Source: Lysobacter terrestris (GTDB lineage: Bacteria; Pseudomonadota; Gammaproteobacteria; Xanthomonadales; Xanthomonadaceae). From it: 64,000 nt of DNA. Each line of letters begins with the position of its first letter. Within the stretch, counting starts at the first letter, position 1. The position numbers and the translations under genes were made by a program. The stretch spans positions 434,001-498,000 of the forward strand of contig NZ_CP060820.1 in NCBI RefSeq assembly GCF_014489475.1. The letters run 5' to 3'. The notes under the pieces are model-generated. The model searched no databases, was not told the DNA's origin, and worked only from the letters and a program-made list of their open reading frames with translations. Of this stretch, positions 29,108 through 37,374 are shown piece by piece.

Positions 29108-30595
29108 CTATTGCGACGCCAGCTTCTTCCGCTCCGGCATCCGCTCCGGCCACCCGCCCGCCAGCGCCTTGTACAAGGCGACCGCACTGTTGACGCTGCG
29201 GGTGCGGCCGTCGGCGAAGGCGTCCTGTGCCTGCAACTGGGTGCGCTCGGCATCCAGCACTTCGAACAGGTCGGCGGCGCCGGCTTCGAAACGGACGCGG
29301 GCCAACTGCGCCGCCTTCGCGCTGTCCAGCGCCGCCTGCTCCAGGTGCCGGTCCTCGACGCGCGCCCGCGCGTGGCGCACCAGTGCGTTCTCGGTGTCTT
29401 CCAGCGCCAGCAGCACGGTTTTCTCGTACTGCGCGAGCTCGCCCTCGGCCTGCGCGTCAGCGGCCTTGATGCGCGCGCGCACGCGGCCGATGTCGAGGAA
29501 GGACCAGTCGATGCCCAATGCCACCAATCGCGTCTCGCTGACGCGTTCGAACAGCGCGCTGCTGTCGATCGCCTGCGAGCCGATCAGGCCGCCGAGGGTG
29601 AAGCGCGGAAACAGGTCGGCCGTCGCCACCCCGATGCGTGCGGTCGCGGCATGCAGCCGCTGCTCCGCCGCGGCCACGTCGGGCCGATTGCGCAACAGGT
29701 CGCCCGGCGTCGCCGGATCGATGCGCGCCGGCAGCATCGGCAACGCGTGCTGCGGGGTGAGTTCGGCGATCAACGCATCCGGCGTGCGGCCGGTGAGCAC
29801 GGCCAGGCGGTGCATCGTCACCGCGACCTGCGCCTCCAGCGCCGGCACCCGTGCACGCGTAGCTTCCAGCTGCGCGCTGGCGCGCGAAGTGTCGAACTCG
29901 GTACCGCGCCCGGCATCGAAGCGCGCCGTCACCAGCTTCAGGGTTTCGGCCTGGTTGACGGCGTTCTCGCGCGCGACGCGCAACCGTTCCTGCAGGCCGC
30001 GCAGGTCGACGTAGCTGCGCGCGACCTCGCCCACGATCGCCACCTGCGTCGCCTGCAGGTCGGCGGCCGAGGCCTGCGCCCCGGCTCGCTGGGCTTCAAC
30101 GCCACGGCGCACCCTGCCCCACAGGTCGAGCTCCCACGACACCTGCGCCTGTGCGCTGTAACTCTCGGCGTCGCGATCGGCGCGCGCCACGCCCGGCGCC
30201 TGGTCGGCACTGGCGCGGCCGTCGGACGCTTCGGCGTGGGCGGTGATGGTCGGGAAGTAATCGAAGCGGGCGCCGCGCAGCAATGCATTCGCGCGGTCGT
30301 AGTTGGCCAGGGCGATGCGCAGGTCGTGGTTGGCGGCCAGCGCTTCCTCGACCAGCCGCGTCAGCATCGGATCGTCGAAGCCGCGCCAGAACTCGCTGTC
30401 GGTGACGAGCGCGACACCGGCGTCCTGCGCCGGCAGCATCGAGGCATCAGCGGCCGTCGTCTCGCTCGTCGCCTGCGCAAACTGCCCCGGCACCGGCATG
30501 TCCGGGCGGACGAAGTCCGGTCCGACCGTGCATGCCGCCAGCAATGCCGCGGCGATGCCGACCGGAAGGACGCGCAACGAAGAAGACGCGCTCAC
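29108..30595 (-). CDS. Outer-membrane efflux channel lipoprotein (OprN/NodT type)
   Basis: A 495-residue TolC-like channel. A lipoprotein signal is seen at the N-terminus (hydrophobic stretch then LLAAC, lipidated Cys near residue 21), followed by TVGPDFVRPD, the usual start of NodT/OprM proteins. Two OEP repeats of long helices follow. It provides the outer-membrane exit for the RND pump encoded upstream. The start is GTG at 30595, overlapping the SDR stop in a GTGA junction; reading further upstream runs antisense into the SDR gene. It is the last gene of the efflux operon. Confidence 0.92.
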   Translation of the reverse strand: MSASSSLRVLPVGIAAALLAACTVGPDFVRPDMPVPGQFAQATSETTAADASMLPAQDAGVALVTDSEFWRGFDDPMLTRLVEEALAANHDLRIALANYDRANALLRGARFDYFPTITAHAEASDGRASADQAPGVARADRDAESYSAQAQVSWELDLWGRVRRGVEAQRAGAQASAADLQATQVAIVGEVARSYVDLRGLQERLRVARENAVNQAETLKLVTARFDAGRGTEFDTSRASAQLEATRARVPALEAQVAVTMHRLAVLTGRTPDALIAELTPQHALPMLPARIDPATPGDLLRNRPDVAAAEQRLHAATARIGVATADLFPRFTLGGLIGSQAIDSSALFERVSETRLVALGIDWSFLDIGRVRARIKAADAQAEGELAQYEKTVLLALEDTENALVRHARARVEDRHLEQAALDSAKAAQLARVRFEAGAADLFEVLDAERTQLQAQDAFADGRTRSVNSAVALYKALAGGWPERMPERKKLASQ

Positions 30596-31332
30596 CACGG
30601 CAGCACCTCGCCGCGGTACTGGAACGTGCCACTGGGACCGTCCTCGCCGAGCAGCGCCATCTGCACGCTGGTCTCCGCGCCCTGCGCCACTTCCAACTCG
30701 CCCTCGCCCTTGTTCATGTCGGTGCGGACGTAGCCGGGGTGGATGGTGTTGACCTTGATGCCGCTGTCGCGCAGGTCGTGCGCGAGCTGCACGGTCCACG
30801 CGTTCACCGCGCTCTTGGACACGTTGTAGGCGGGAATCGTGAACGTGCTGTACGGCGTGGAGGTATCGCTGGTCAGGGCCAGCGAGCCGAGCGCACTGGA
30901 GACGTTGACGATGCGCCCGGCCGCGGACTTGCGCAGCAGCGGCAGGAACGCCTGCGTGGTTTCGATCAGGCCGAACAGGTTGGTATCGAAGGTCTCGCGC
31001 CACGCTTGCAGCGTCTGTGCCGAACGCGGCTTGCTGGCATCGTCGCGGATGATCCCGGCGTTGTTGACGAGGATGTCGAGGCGGCCGTGCTTGCGTTCGA
31101 CCTCCTGCACGGCGGCGGCGATGCTGCCGGAGTCGGTGACGTCGAGCGTGACGGCCTCGACCGGCAGCCCTTCGGACTGCAGCTTCAGCGATGCCTCGAC
31201 GGCCTTGGCGTGGTCACGGCCGGCGAGCAGGACCTGCACGCCGTGTGCGGCGAGCTGGCGGACGGTTTCAAAGCCAATGCCACGGGTGGCGCCGGTGACG
31301 AGTGCGATCTTGTCTGCGTTCTGGGAGGACAT
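30592..31332 (-). CDS. Short-chain dehydrogenase/reductase within efflux operon
   Basis: A 246-residue SDR. The nucleotide-binding motif TGATRGIG is near residue 14, NNAG near 90, the catalytic serine in NVSSALGS near 143 and YNVSKSAV (Tyr/Lys) near 166. The Ala/Arg before the glycine motif and RD at about 39 suggest NADP(H). Substrate unknown. It lies between the RND pump gene (77 bases upstream) and the channel gene (four-base overlap), so it is transcribed with the pump. A role in modifying or detoxifying an exported carbonyl compound is only an inference. Confidence 0.88.
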   Translation of the reverse strand: MSSQNADKIALVTGATRGIGFETVRQLAAHGVQVLLAGRDHAKAVEASLKLQSEGLPVEAVTLDVTDSGSIAAAVQEVERKHGRLDILVNNAGIIRDDASKPRSAQTLQAWRETFDTNLFGLIETTQAFLPLLRKSAAGRIVNVSSALGSLALTSDTSTPYSTFTIPAYNVSKSAVNAWTVQLAHDLRDSGIKVNTIHPGYVRTDMNKGEGELEVAQGAETSVQMALLGEDGPSGTFQYRGEVLPW

Positions 31333-31409
31333 GGGGGATTTCCTGTTGGACGGGGCTGGCCCGCCGTTGGGATGCGGGAAGGTGGGCCGGGGCCCACCCT
31401 ACTCTTGCA

Positions 31410-34400
31410 TCAGAGGATCGAAGACGCGGTGAGCGAATGCGCTGCCAGCGACGGCGTGTCGTCGTGCTTCACCAGCGCCTTGCCGGACAGCTTGCGCAGC
31501 GCGACATAGAACACCGGGGTGAGGAACAGGCCGAACAGGGTCACGCCCAGCATGCCGGCGAACACGGTGATGCCGGTGACCGAGCGGACTTCCGCACCGG
31601 CGCCATGCGACAGCACCAGCGGCACCGTGCCGGCGATGAAGGCGATCGAGGTCATCACGATCGGGCGCAGGCGCAGGCGGCAGGCTTCCAGCGCGGATTC
31701 GATGATGCCCTTGCCCTGCATCTCCAGCTCACGGGCGAACTCGACGATCAGGATCGCGTTCTTGCACGCCAGGCCCATCAGCACGACCAGGCCGACCTGC
31801 ACGAATACGTTGTTGTCGCCGCCCGTCAGCATCACGCCGAGCAGTGCGGACAGCATGCACATCGGCACGATCAGGATCACCGCCAGCGGCAAGGTCCAGC
31901 TTTCGTACAATGCGGCCAGCACCAGGAACACCAGCAGGATCGCCAGCGGGAACACGACCAGCGCGGCATTGCCCTGCGTCGCCTGCTGGTAGCTCAGGTC
32001 GGTCCATTCGATGTCCATGCCGGTCGGCAGCACCTTCGCGGCAATACCCTTGACCACGTCCATCGACTGCGCCGACGACATCACGCGCGGATCAACGTCG
32101 CCGGCGATGTCGGCGGCCGGATAGCCGTTGTAGCGCAGCACCGGGTCGGGGCCGAAGGTCTGCTTGACCGTGACCATCGAGCCGATCGGCACCATCTCGC
32201 CACGGTCGTTGCGGGTACGCAGGTTGGCGATGTCCTCGACGCTGTCGCGGAACGAACCATCAGCCTGTGCGATCACCTGCCAGGTACGGCCGAACTGGTT
32301 GAAGTCGTTGACGTAGGCCGAACCCAGGTAGGTCTGCAGCGTGTCGAACAGTTCGGTCAGCGGCACGCCCTGCGCCTTGGCCTTGACGCGGTCGACTTCG
32401 GCGTCGAGCTGCGGCACGTTGGCCTGGTAGGTGCTGTTCGCGTAGCCCATGCCCGGAGTCTGCATCGCCGCGCCCTGGAAGGCGCTCACCGCGTTCTGCA
32501 GCGCGCCGTAACCCAGGTTGCTGCGGTCCTCGATGAACATCTGGTAGCCCGCGCCGTTGCCGAGGCCGAGGATCGGCGGCGGCATCAGGGCGAAGGTGAA
32601 GCCTTCCTGGAAGCCGGCGATCTTCTGGTTGATCTCGGCGGTGATCTCCGCAGCGCTACGGTCGCGGTCCTTGAACGGCTTGAGCGGCAGGAAGGCGACG
32701 CCGGTGTTCGGGGTGTTGGTGAACTGCACCGCGTTCAGGCCGGGGAAGGCGATGGAATGTTCGACGCCCTCGGTCTGCATCGCGACGTCGGTGACCTTCT
32801 TCAGCAACGCGTCGGTACGCGAGATGGAAGAACCTTCCGGCAGCTTCACCGCCGCGATCAGGTACAGCTTGTCCTGCAGCGGGATGAAGCCCGCGGGCAC
32901 GATCTTGAACATCGCGCCGGTGGCGACCAGCAGCAGCGCATAGACCACGAACACCGCGCCGCGCTTGCCCAGGGTGCGCGAGACGGCGCCCTCGTAGCGT
33001 TCCGAGTTGCGCTTGAAGAAGCGGTTGAACGGACGGAACAGCCAGCCGAACAGCCGGTCGATCAGGCGCGACGGCGCGTCCTTCGCCGCGCCATGCGGCT
33101 TGAGCAGGCGCGCGGCCAGCGCCGGCGACAGGGTCAGCGAATTGATCGCCGAGATCACCGTCGAGATCGCGATGGTCACTGCGAACTGCTTGTAGAACTG
33201 GCCGGTCACGCCCGACAGGAACGCCATCGGTACGAACACCGCACAAAGCACCAGCGCGATCGCGATGATCGGTCCGGACACTTCCCGCATCGCCAGGTGC
33301 GCCGCCTCCAGCGGCGTGGCGCCGTGTTCGATGTGGCGCTCGACGTTCTCCACGACCACGATCGCGTCGTCGACCACGATGCCGATCGCCAGCACCAGGC
33401 CGAACAGGCTCAGGGTGTTGATCGAGAAGCCCAGCAGGTACAGCGCGGCGAACGTACCGACGATGGACACCGGCACGGCGATCAGCGGAATGACCGACGC
33501 GCGCCAGGTCTGCAGGAACAGGATCACCACCAGCACCACCAGCAGCACGGCTTCCAGCAGCGTGGTCACCACCGCCTTGATCGAATCGCGCACGAAGATG
33601 GTCGTGTCGTAGACCGCTTCGTACTTGATGCCGTCCGGGAAGGTCTTGGCGATGCGATCCATGTTCGCGATGACCTGCTTCTGGATCTCCAGCGCGTTGG
33701 CACCCGGGGCCTGGAAGATACCGATGCCGACCGCGTTCTTGCCGTCGAGCTGGGAACGCAGGCTGTAATCGCCGGCGCCCAGCTCCAGGCGCGCGACGTC
33801 GGACAGGCGGACGATCTCGCCGCCTTCGCCGCTCTTGAGCACGATGTTGCCGAACTCCTGCTCGCTGCGCAGGCGGCCCTGGGCGTTGATCAGGGTGAGG
33901 AAGTCGCTGTTGGGCATCGGCTCTGCGCCGAGCTGGCCGGCCGAGACCTGCACGTTCTGCTCGCGCATGGCACGCACGACGTCGCCGGCTGTCAAGCCGC
34001 GCGAGGCGATCTTGTCCGGATCGAGCCAGGCGCGCATCGCGTAGTCGCCGCCGCCGAAGATCTGCGCGTCGCCGACGCCGGGCAAGCGCGCCAGCGAGTC
34101 CTTGACGTGCAGGCGGGCGTAGTTGCGCAGGTACAGGGTGTCGTACTTGCCGTTCGGCGAAGTCAGGTGCACCACCATCAGGAACACCGGCGACTGCTTC
34201 TGCGTGGTCACGCCCTGCCGGCGCACGTCCTCGGGCAACCGTGCCAGCGCCTGGCTGACCCGGTTCTGCACGCGTACTGCGGCATCGTCGGCGTTGGTGC
34301 CGGGCTTGAAGGTCACGGTGATGGCCAGCACGCCGTCGGAACCGGCGACCGACTTGATGTACATCATGTCTTCGACGCCGTTGATCGCTTCCTCCAGCGG

Positions 34401-34595
34401 CGTGGCGACCGTTTCAGCGATCACCTTGGGGTTGGCGCCCGGATACACCGTGCGCACCATCACCGACGGCGGCACCACTTCCGGGTATTCGCTGATCGGC
34501 AGCATCGGGATCGCGATCAGGCCGGCGGCGAAGATCACGATCGACAGCACCGCGGCGAAGATCGGCCGGTCGATGAAGAATTTGGAGAAGTCCAT
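31410..34595 (-). CDS. RND multidrug efflux pump, inner-membrane subunit (MexF/OqxB-like)
   Basis: A 1061-residue hydrophobe/amphiphile-efflux RND transporter starting MDFSKFFIDRPIFAAVLSIV. Twelve membrane helices with two large periplasmic loops are expected. The proton-relay aspartate pair is present in GIVVDDAIVVVENVERH near residue 408. The N-terminal segment YPEVVPPSVMV and overall length fit the MexF/OqxB/BpeF branch, which often exports chloramphenicol, quinolones and trimethoprim; actual substrates cannot be read from sequence. It is preceded by an AAGGA Shine-Dalgarno and by a 190-base repeat-bearing gap after the fusion-protein gene. Confidence 0.95.
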   Translation of the reverse strand: MDFSKFFIDRPIFAAVLSIVIFAAGLIAIPMLPISEYPEVVPPSVMVRTVYPGANPKVIAETVATPLEEAINGVEDMMYIKSVAGSDGVLAITVTFKPGTNADDAAVRVQNRVSQALARLPEDVRRQGVTTQKQSPVFLMVVHLTSPNGKYDTLYLRNYARLHVKDSLARLPGVGDAQIFGGGDYAMRAWLDPDKIASRGLTAGDVVRAMREQNVQVSAGQLGAEPMPNSDFLTLINAQGRLRSEQEFGNIVLKSGEGGEIVRLSDVARLELGAGDYSLRSQLDGKNAVGIGIFQAPGANALEIQKQVIANMDRIAKTFPDGIKYEAVYDTTIFVRDSIKAVVTTLLEAVLLVVLVVILFLQTWRASVIPLIAVPVSIVGTFAALYLLGFSINTLSLFGLVLAIGIVVDDAIVVVENVERHIEHGATPLEAAHLAMREVSGPIIAIALVLCAVFVPMAFLSGVTGQFYKQFAVTIAISTVISAINSLTLSPALAARLLKPHGAAKDAPSRLIDRLFGWLFRPFNRFFKRNSERYEGAVSRTLGKRGAVFVVYALLLVATGAMFKIVPAGFIPLQDKLYLIAAVKLPEGSSISRTDALLKKVTDVAMQTEGVEHSIAFPGLNAVQFTNTPNTGVAFLPLKPFKDRDRSAAEITAEINQKIAGFQEGFTFALMPPPILGLGNGAGYQMFIEDRSNLGYGALQNAVSAFQGAAMQTPGMGYANSTYQANVPQLDAEVDRVKAKAQGVPLTELFDTLQTYLGSAYVNDFNQFGRTWQVIAQADGSFRDSVEDIANLRTRNDRGEMVPIGSMVTVKQTFGPDPVLRYNGYPAADIAGDVDPRVMSSAQSMDVVKGIAAKVLPTGMDIEWTDLSYQQATQGNAALVVFPLAILLVFLVLAALYESWTLPLAVILIVPMCMLSALLGVMLTGGDNNVFVQVGLVVLMGLACKNAILIVEFARELEMQGKGIIESALEACRLRLRPIVMTSIAFIAGTVPLVLSHGAGAEVRSVTGITVFAGMLGVTLFGLFLTPVFYVALRKLSGKALVKHDDTPSLAAHSLTASSIL

Positions 34596-34659
34596 GGAGG
34601 GATCCTTGCCCTGCGTGGCAGGCGCATTGGCATTGCATAGGGAAAGGCCGGCCCGACCC

Positions 34660-34775
34660 TCCCCGCTTCTAGGGGGAGGGGCACGAGGAGGGTCGGCGGC
34701 CTGAAGCCTTGGAGCCCCTTCCCCCGCGGCGAGGGAAGGTTCGGATCAGCCCTCCCCCGTCATGCGGGAGAGGGA
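34660..34775. repeat. GC-rich repeats between fusion-protein and pump genes
   Basis: Two imperfect inverted segments (CCCTCCCCGCTTCTAGGGGGAGGG-like and CCTCCCCCGTCATGCGGGAG-like, shown in part) fill the 190-base gap 34596-34785. They look like dispersed intergenic repeats and could attenuate transcription into the pump gene. Confidence 0.5.
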
Positions 34776-34785
34776 TAAACGCGCG

Positions 34786-36000
34786 TTACTTCGAACCGGC
34801 GGCGCTCGCCACCAGCGTCGGCGGCGGCGCGCCCATCGCGATCTGCTTCGGCGACACCGGCATGCCGGGGAAGAACACCTTCTGCACGCCGTGCACGATC
34901 ACCTTGTCCGCCGGCGTGAGGCCCGACTGCACGACGCGCAGTCCGTCGATGCTGCGACCGAGCACCACGTCCTTGCGCACCGCCGCGTTCTTCGGGCCGA
35001 GCACGTAGACGTACTTGCGGTCCTGGTCGGTGAGCACGGCCTTGTCGTCGATCAGCAGCGCCTTGAACTCGCCGGTGCCCTGCAGCTGCACGCGGGCGAA
35101 CAGGCCCGGCGTGAACAGGCGGTCCGGGTTCTTCAGCACCGCGCGGGCGCGGATCGTGCCGGTCGTCGGGTCGACCTGGTTGTCGACGAAATCGACCGTG
35201 CCCGCATGCGGGTAGCCGGTTTCGCTGGCGAGGCCGACGCGCACGGGGTTCTGCGTGTCCGCGCGTTCACCCTTGCGGGCGAGTTCGGCGTAGCGCAGGA
35301 AGCTCTGCTCGTCGCTTTCGAAGTACACGAACACCGGATCCTGCGAGACCACCGTGGTCAGCAGCGTGGCGTCGGCGGACGCGAGGTTGCCCTCGGTCAC
35401 CAGCGCACGGCCGGCACGGCCATTGATCGGCGAGCGCACCTGGGTGAACTGCAGGTCGAGCTGCGCGGCGGTAACCGCGGCTTCGGCGGCACGCACCGCG
35501 GCGTTGGTGCCGGAGGTGTTGGCCTTGCGCTGTTCGAATTCCTCGCGCGAGATCGCCTTGGCTTCGATCAGCGTCTGCGCACGCGCGTCCTGCGCGTGGG
35601 CCAGGCGCGATTCGGCGCGGGCACGTTCGAGGTCGGCCTGGGCGCGATCCAGCGCGGCGCGGTACGGGCGCGGGTCGATCACGAACAGCAGGTCGCCCTT
35701 GTGGACTTCCTGGCCTTCGCCGTAGGCGACGCGCTGCACGTAACCGCTGACGCGCGGGCGCAGTTCGACGGTTTCCACCGCCGCGACGCGGCCGGTGAAT
35801 TCGTCCCACTGGTGCACGTTCTTCGCCAGCACATTGGCGACGCTGACTTCGGGCGGCGGCGGCATGCCGGCGTTGGGCGCGGCTTCGCTGCTGCAACCGG
35901 CCAGCGCGAGCAGGATGGTGATGCCAGCCGCGAGTGCCAGCCATGGCAGGCCGGCTTCTGGCCGGAGCAGTCCTGAACGGGAGAGTTTCCTGCGGCTCAT
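34786..36000 (-). CDS. RND efflux membrane fusion protein (MexE/OqxA-like)
   Basis: A 404-residue periplasmic adaptor. A lipoprotein signal ends LLALAGC (lipid Cys near 37). Next come the barrel-sandwich start VELRPRVSGYVQRV, a helical hairpin (about 110-190), lipoyl and beta-barrel domains, and the end LVASAAGSK. It links the pump to the outer-membrane channel. The start at 36000 overlaps the upstream SDR stop by four bases (ATGA), showing translational coupling. Confidence 0.94.
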   Translation of the reverse strand: MSRRKLSRSGLLRPEAGLPWLALAAGITILLALAGCSSEAAPNAGMPPPPEVSVANVLAKNVHQWDEFTGRVAAVETVELRPRVSGYVQRVAYGEGQEVHKGDLLFVIDPRPYRAALDRAQADLERARAESRLAHAQDARAQTLIEAKAISREEFEQRKANTSGTNAAVRAAEAAVTAAQLDLQFTQVRSPINGRAGRALVTEGNLASADATLLTTVVSQDPVFVYFESDEQSFLRYAELARKGERADTQNPVRVGLASETGYPHAGTVDFVDNQVDPTTGTIRARAVLKNPDRLFTPGLFARVQLQGTGEFKALLIDDKAVLTDQDRKYVYVLGPKNAAVRKDVVLGRSIDGLRVVQSGLTPADKVIVHGVQKVFFPGMPVSPKQIAMGAPPPTLVASAAGSK

Positions 36001-36983
36001 TTCGTACGCTCCTGGTTCTTTTTCTTGTGGGTGGATGTCGGGAGGGAGAAGTTCTGGAGCAGGGTGCGCACGTCCTGCAGACAGCGTGCTGGCAGTAGGG
36101 CGGCGTCGCTATCCATTTCTTGCGGTGCTTGCGTGGGCGAGTGCGGGGGAGATCCGGTGGTGCTGGACGATGGAGGCTGGTCCGGCTCCAGGGTCAAGCC
36201 CCTGCTTTCCTGTTCAGACGAATGGAGCGACGCCGGATCGACATCGGCGGACGACGGCAGCGGCGCCGGGATGTCGAAGTAGCGGTTGCATGCCTCGCTG
36301 CGGTAATCGATCACCGCCTCGGTGCAGCGCGCGTCGTTGCGGTGCTGGAGCAGCGCCAGCGCCTTGCGCCCGATGTGCTCCACGCACGGCCATTGCTGGC
36401 AGGCATGTTTCTCGTTGGCGTCGGTGCGCACCGGCGATTCGACTTCAAGCAGTTGCAGGCGCACCGCGTGCGCCTGCGCCTCGCCGTGCAGCACGCGCGC
36501 GAGCATGCGGATGGCGGCGGCGGCGATCGAGCGATGCCCGTAGCCCGCCCATGGATTGCGACCACCCGGCCCGCCGATCACGACGTAGCCGCAGTTGCGG
36601 CCGGACTGGGCCAGCCAGGGCAGCAGGTGGCGGGCCGCGACCAGTTGCGGCAGCACCGCTTCGTCGAAGGTGTGGCGCAGCTGCTCGGAGGACTGGTCGA
36701 GCAGGCGCCCGCGCTCCTCGCCCATGCCCAACGCGGCGATCACGCCGGCGAACGGCTTGCCGATCCGCTCCAGCTCGGCGACCAGCGCCGTGGCGCCAGC
36801 GTCGTCGGCCACGCTGCCGGCCAGTGTGTGCAGCTTGGCGCCGGGGTGGCGCTGGCGCAGGGCATCCAGCGCGTCCTGGTCGCGGGCAACGGCCACCACC
36901 GGCCAGCCGGCCTCGACCGCGGCCTTGACCGTCGCGCTGCCGACCGTACCGGTCGCGCCCAGAATGAGGACTGCAGGCTTCAC
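35997..36983 (-). CDS. SDR-family NAD(P)-binding protein with long disordered tail
   Basis: A 328-residue protein starting MKPAVLILGATGTVGSATV, a Rossmann GxxGxxG motif. SDR-like features continue (AALGMGEERG, VIGGPGGRNPW, then a Y/K-like region GYGHRSIAAAAIRML) but the standard YxxxK is changed to GYGHRSI, so catalytic competence is doubtful. After about residue 235 there is a 90-residue Ser/Pro-rich tail (PPSSSTTGSPPHSP) and a basic end. Typical SDRs have about 250 residues. It overlaps both neighbours by four bases (ATGA at each end), so it is firmly part of the efflux operon. Confidence 0.75.
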   Translation of the reverse strand: MKPAVLILGATGTVGSATVKAAVEAGWPVVAVARDQDALDALRQRHPGAKLHTLAGSVADDAGATALVAELERIGKPFAGVIAALGMGEERGRLLDQSSEQLRHTFDEAVLPQLVAARHLLPWLAQSGRNCGYVVIGGPGGRNPWAGYGHRSIAAAAIRMLARVLHGEAQAHAVRLQLLEVESPVRTDANEKHACQQWPCVEHIGRKALALLQHRNDARCTEAVIDYRSEACNRYFDIPAPLPSSADVDPASLHSSEQESRGLTLEPDQPPSSSTTGSPPHSPTQAPQEMDSDAALLPARCLQDVRTLLQNFSLPTSTHKKKNQERTK

Positions 36984-37249
36984 CGTCCCACTCCCGGGAC
37001 ATTTTGGCCCGCATTCGGGACGATCGCGATTTTCCGCGCCCGCCGCTGCAGCCAGCTGATCACCGGCAGCAGGAACAGGGCCAAGGGCAGCGCCACGACC
37101 ACCGAAAGCACGCCCGCCATCATCCAGGCTTCCGCGGCACCCGCGGAAATCGCCTGTTTCAGCGCGATCGCCGCCACGCCGAGGACGCCCACGAAGGCGA
37201 CCAGCATGACCAGGACATAGGCGAATCGGGCACGGGGAGAGGACAACAT
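36980..37249 (-). CDS. Small membrane protein (DUF2798-like)
   Basis: An 89-residue protein with two hydrophobic helices (about 9-32 and 40-65), a short loop with WMMAGVLSVV between them and a basic segment QRRARK after the second. The pattern resembles the DUF2798 family of two-helix membrane proteins; I am not certain. It is the first gene of the six-gene efflux operon and its stop overlaps the next start (ATGA). Function unknown. Confidence 0.65.
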   Translation of the reverse strand: MLSSPRARFAYVLVMLVAFVGVLGVAAIALKQAISAGAAEAWMMAGVLSVVVALPLALFLLPVISWLQRRARKIAIVPNAGQNVPGVGR

Positions 37250-37318
37250 GGCTGCAACACCGGGGGAACTGGGGCGCAGATTAGTCCCGCCACCGGCACT
37301 TGATTAGCCGTCGATTAA

Positions 37319-37354
37319 GGGAATAATTGTCCCGAAATCGGTCCAATCGGACCG
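37319..37354. promoter_or_regulatory. Two dyads in the LysR / efflux divergent region
   Basis: GGGA-N7-TCCC at 37319-37333 and the perfect palindrome CGGTCCAATCGGACCG at 37339-37354 lie between the divergent regulator and efflux operon starts. LysR regulators typically bind such interrupted dyads, one per promoter. Candidate operators, untested. Confidence 0.5.
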
Positions 37355-37374
37355 TCCCCACCGGAGTCGCCCCC

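Noticed and set aside
31302-34640. 1112-codon open frame on the plus strand
   Set aside because: Antisense shadow of the RND pump gene with a histidine/arginine-rich, non-protein-like composition.
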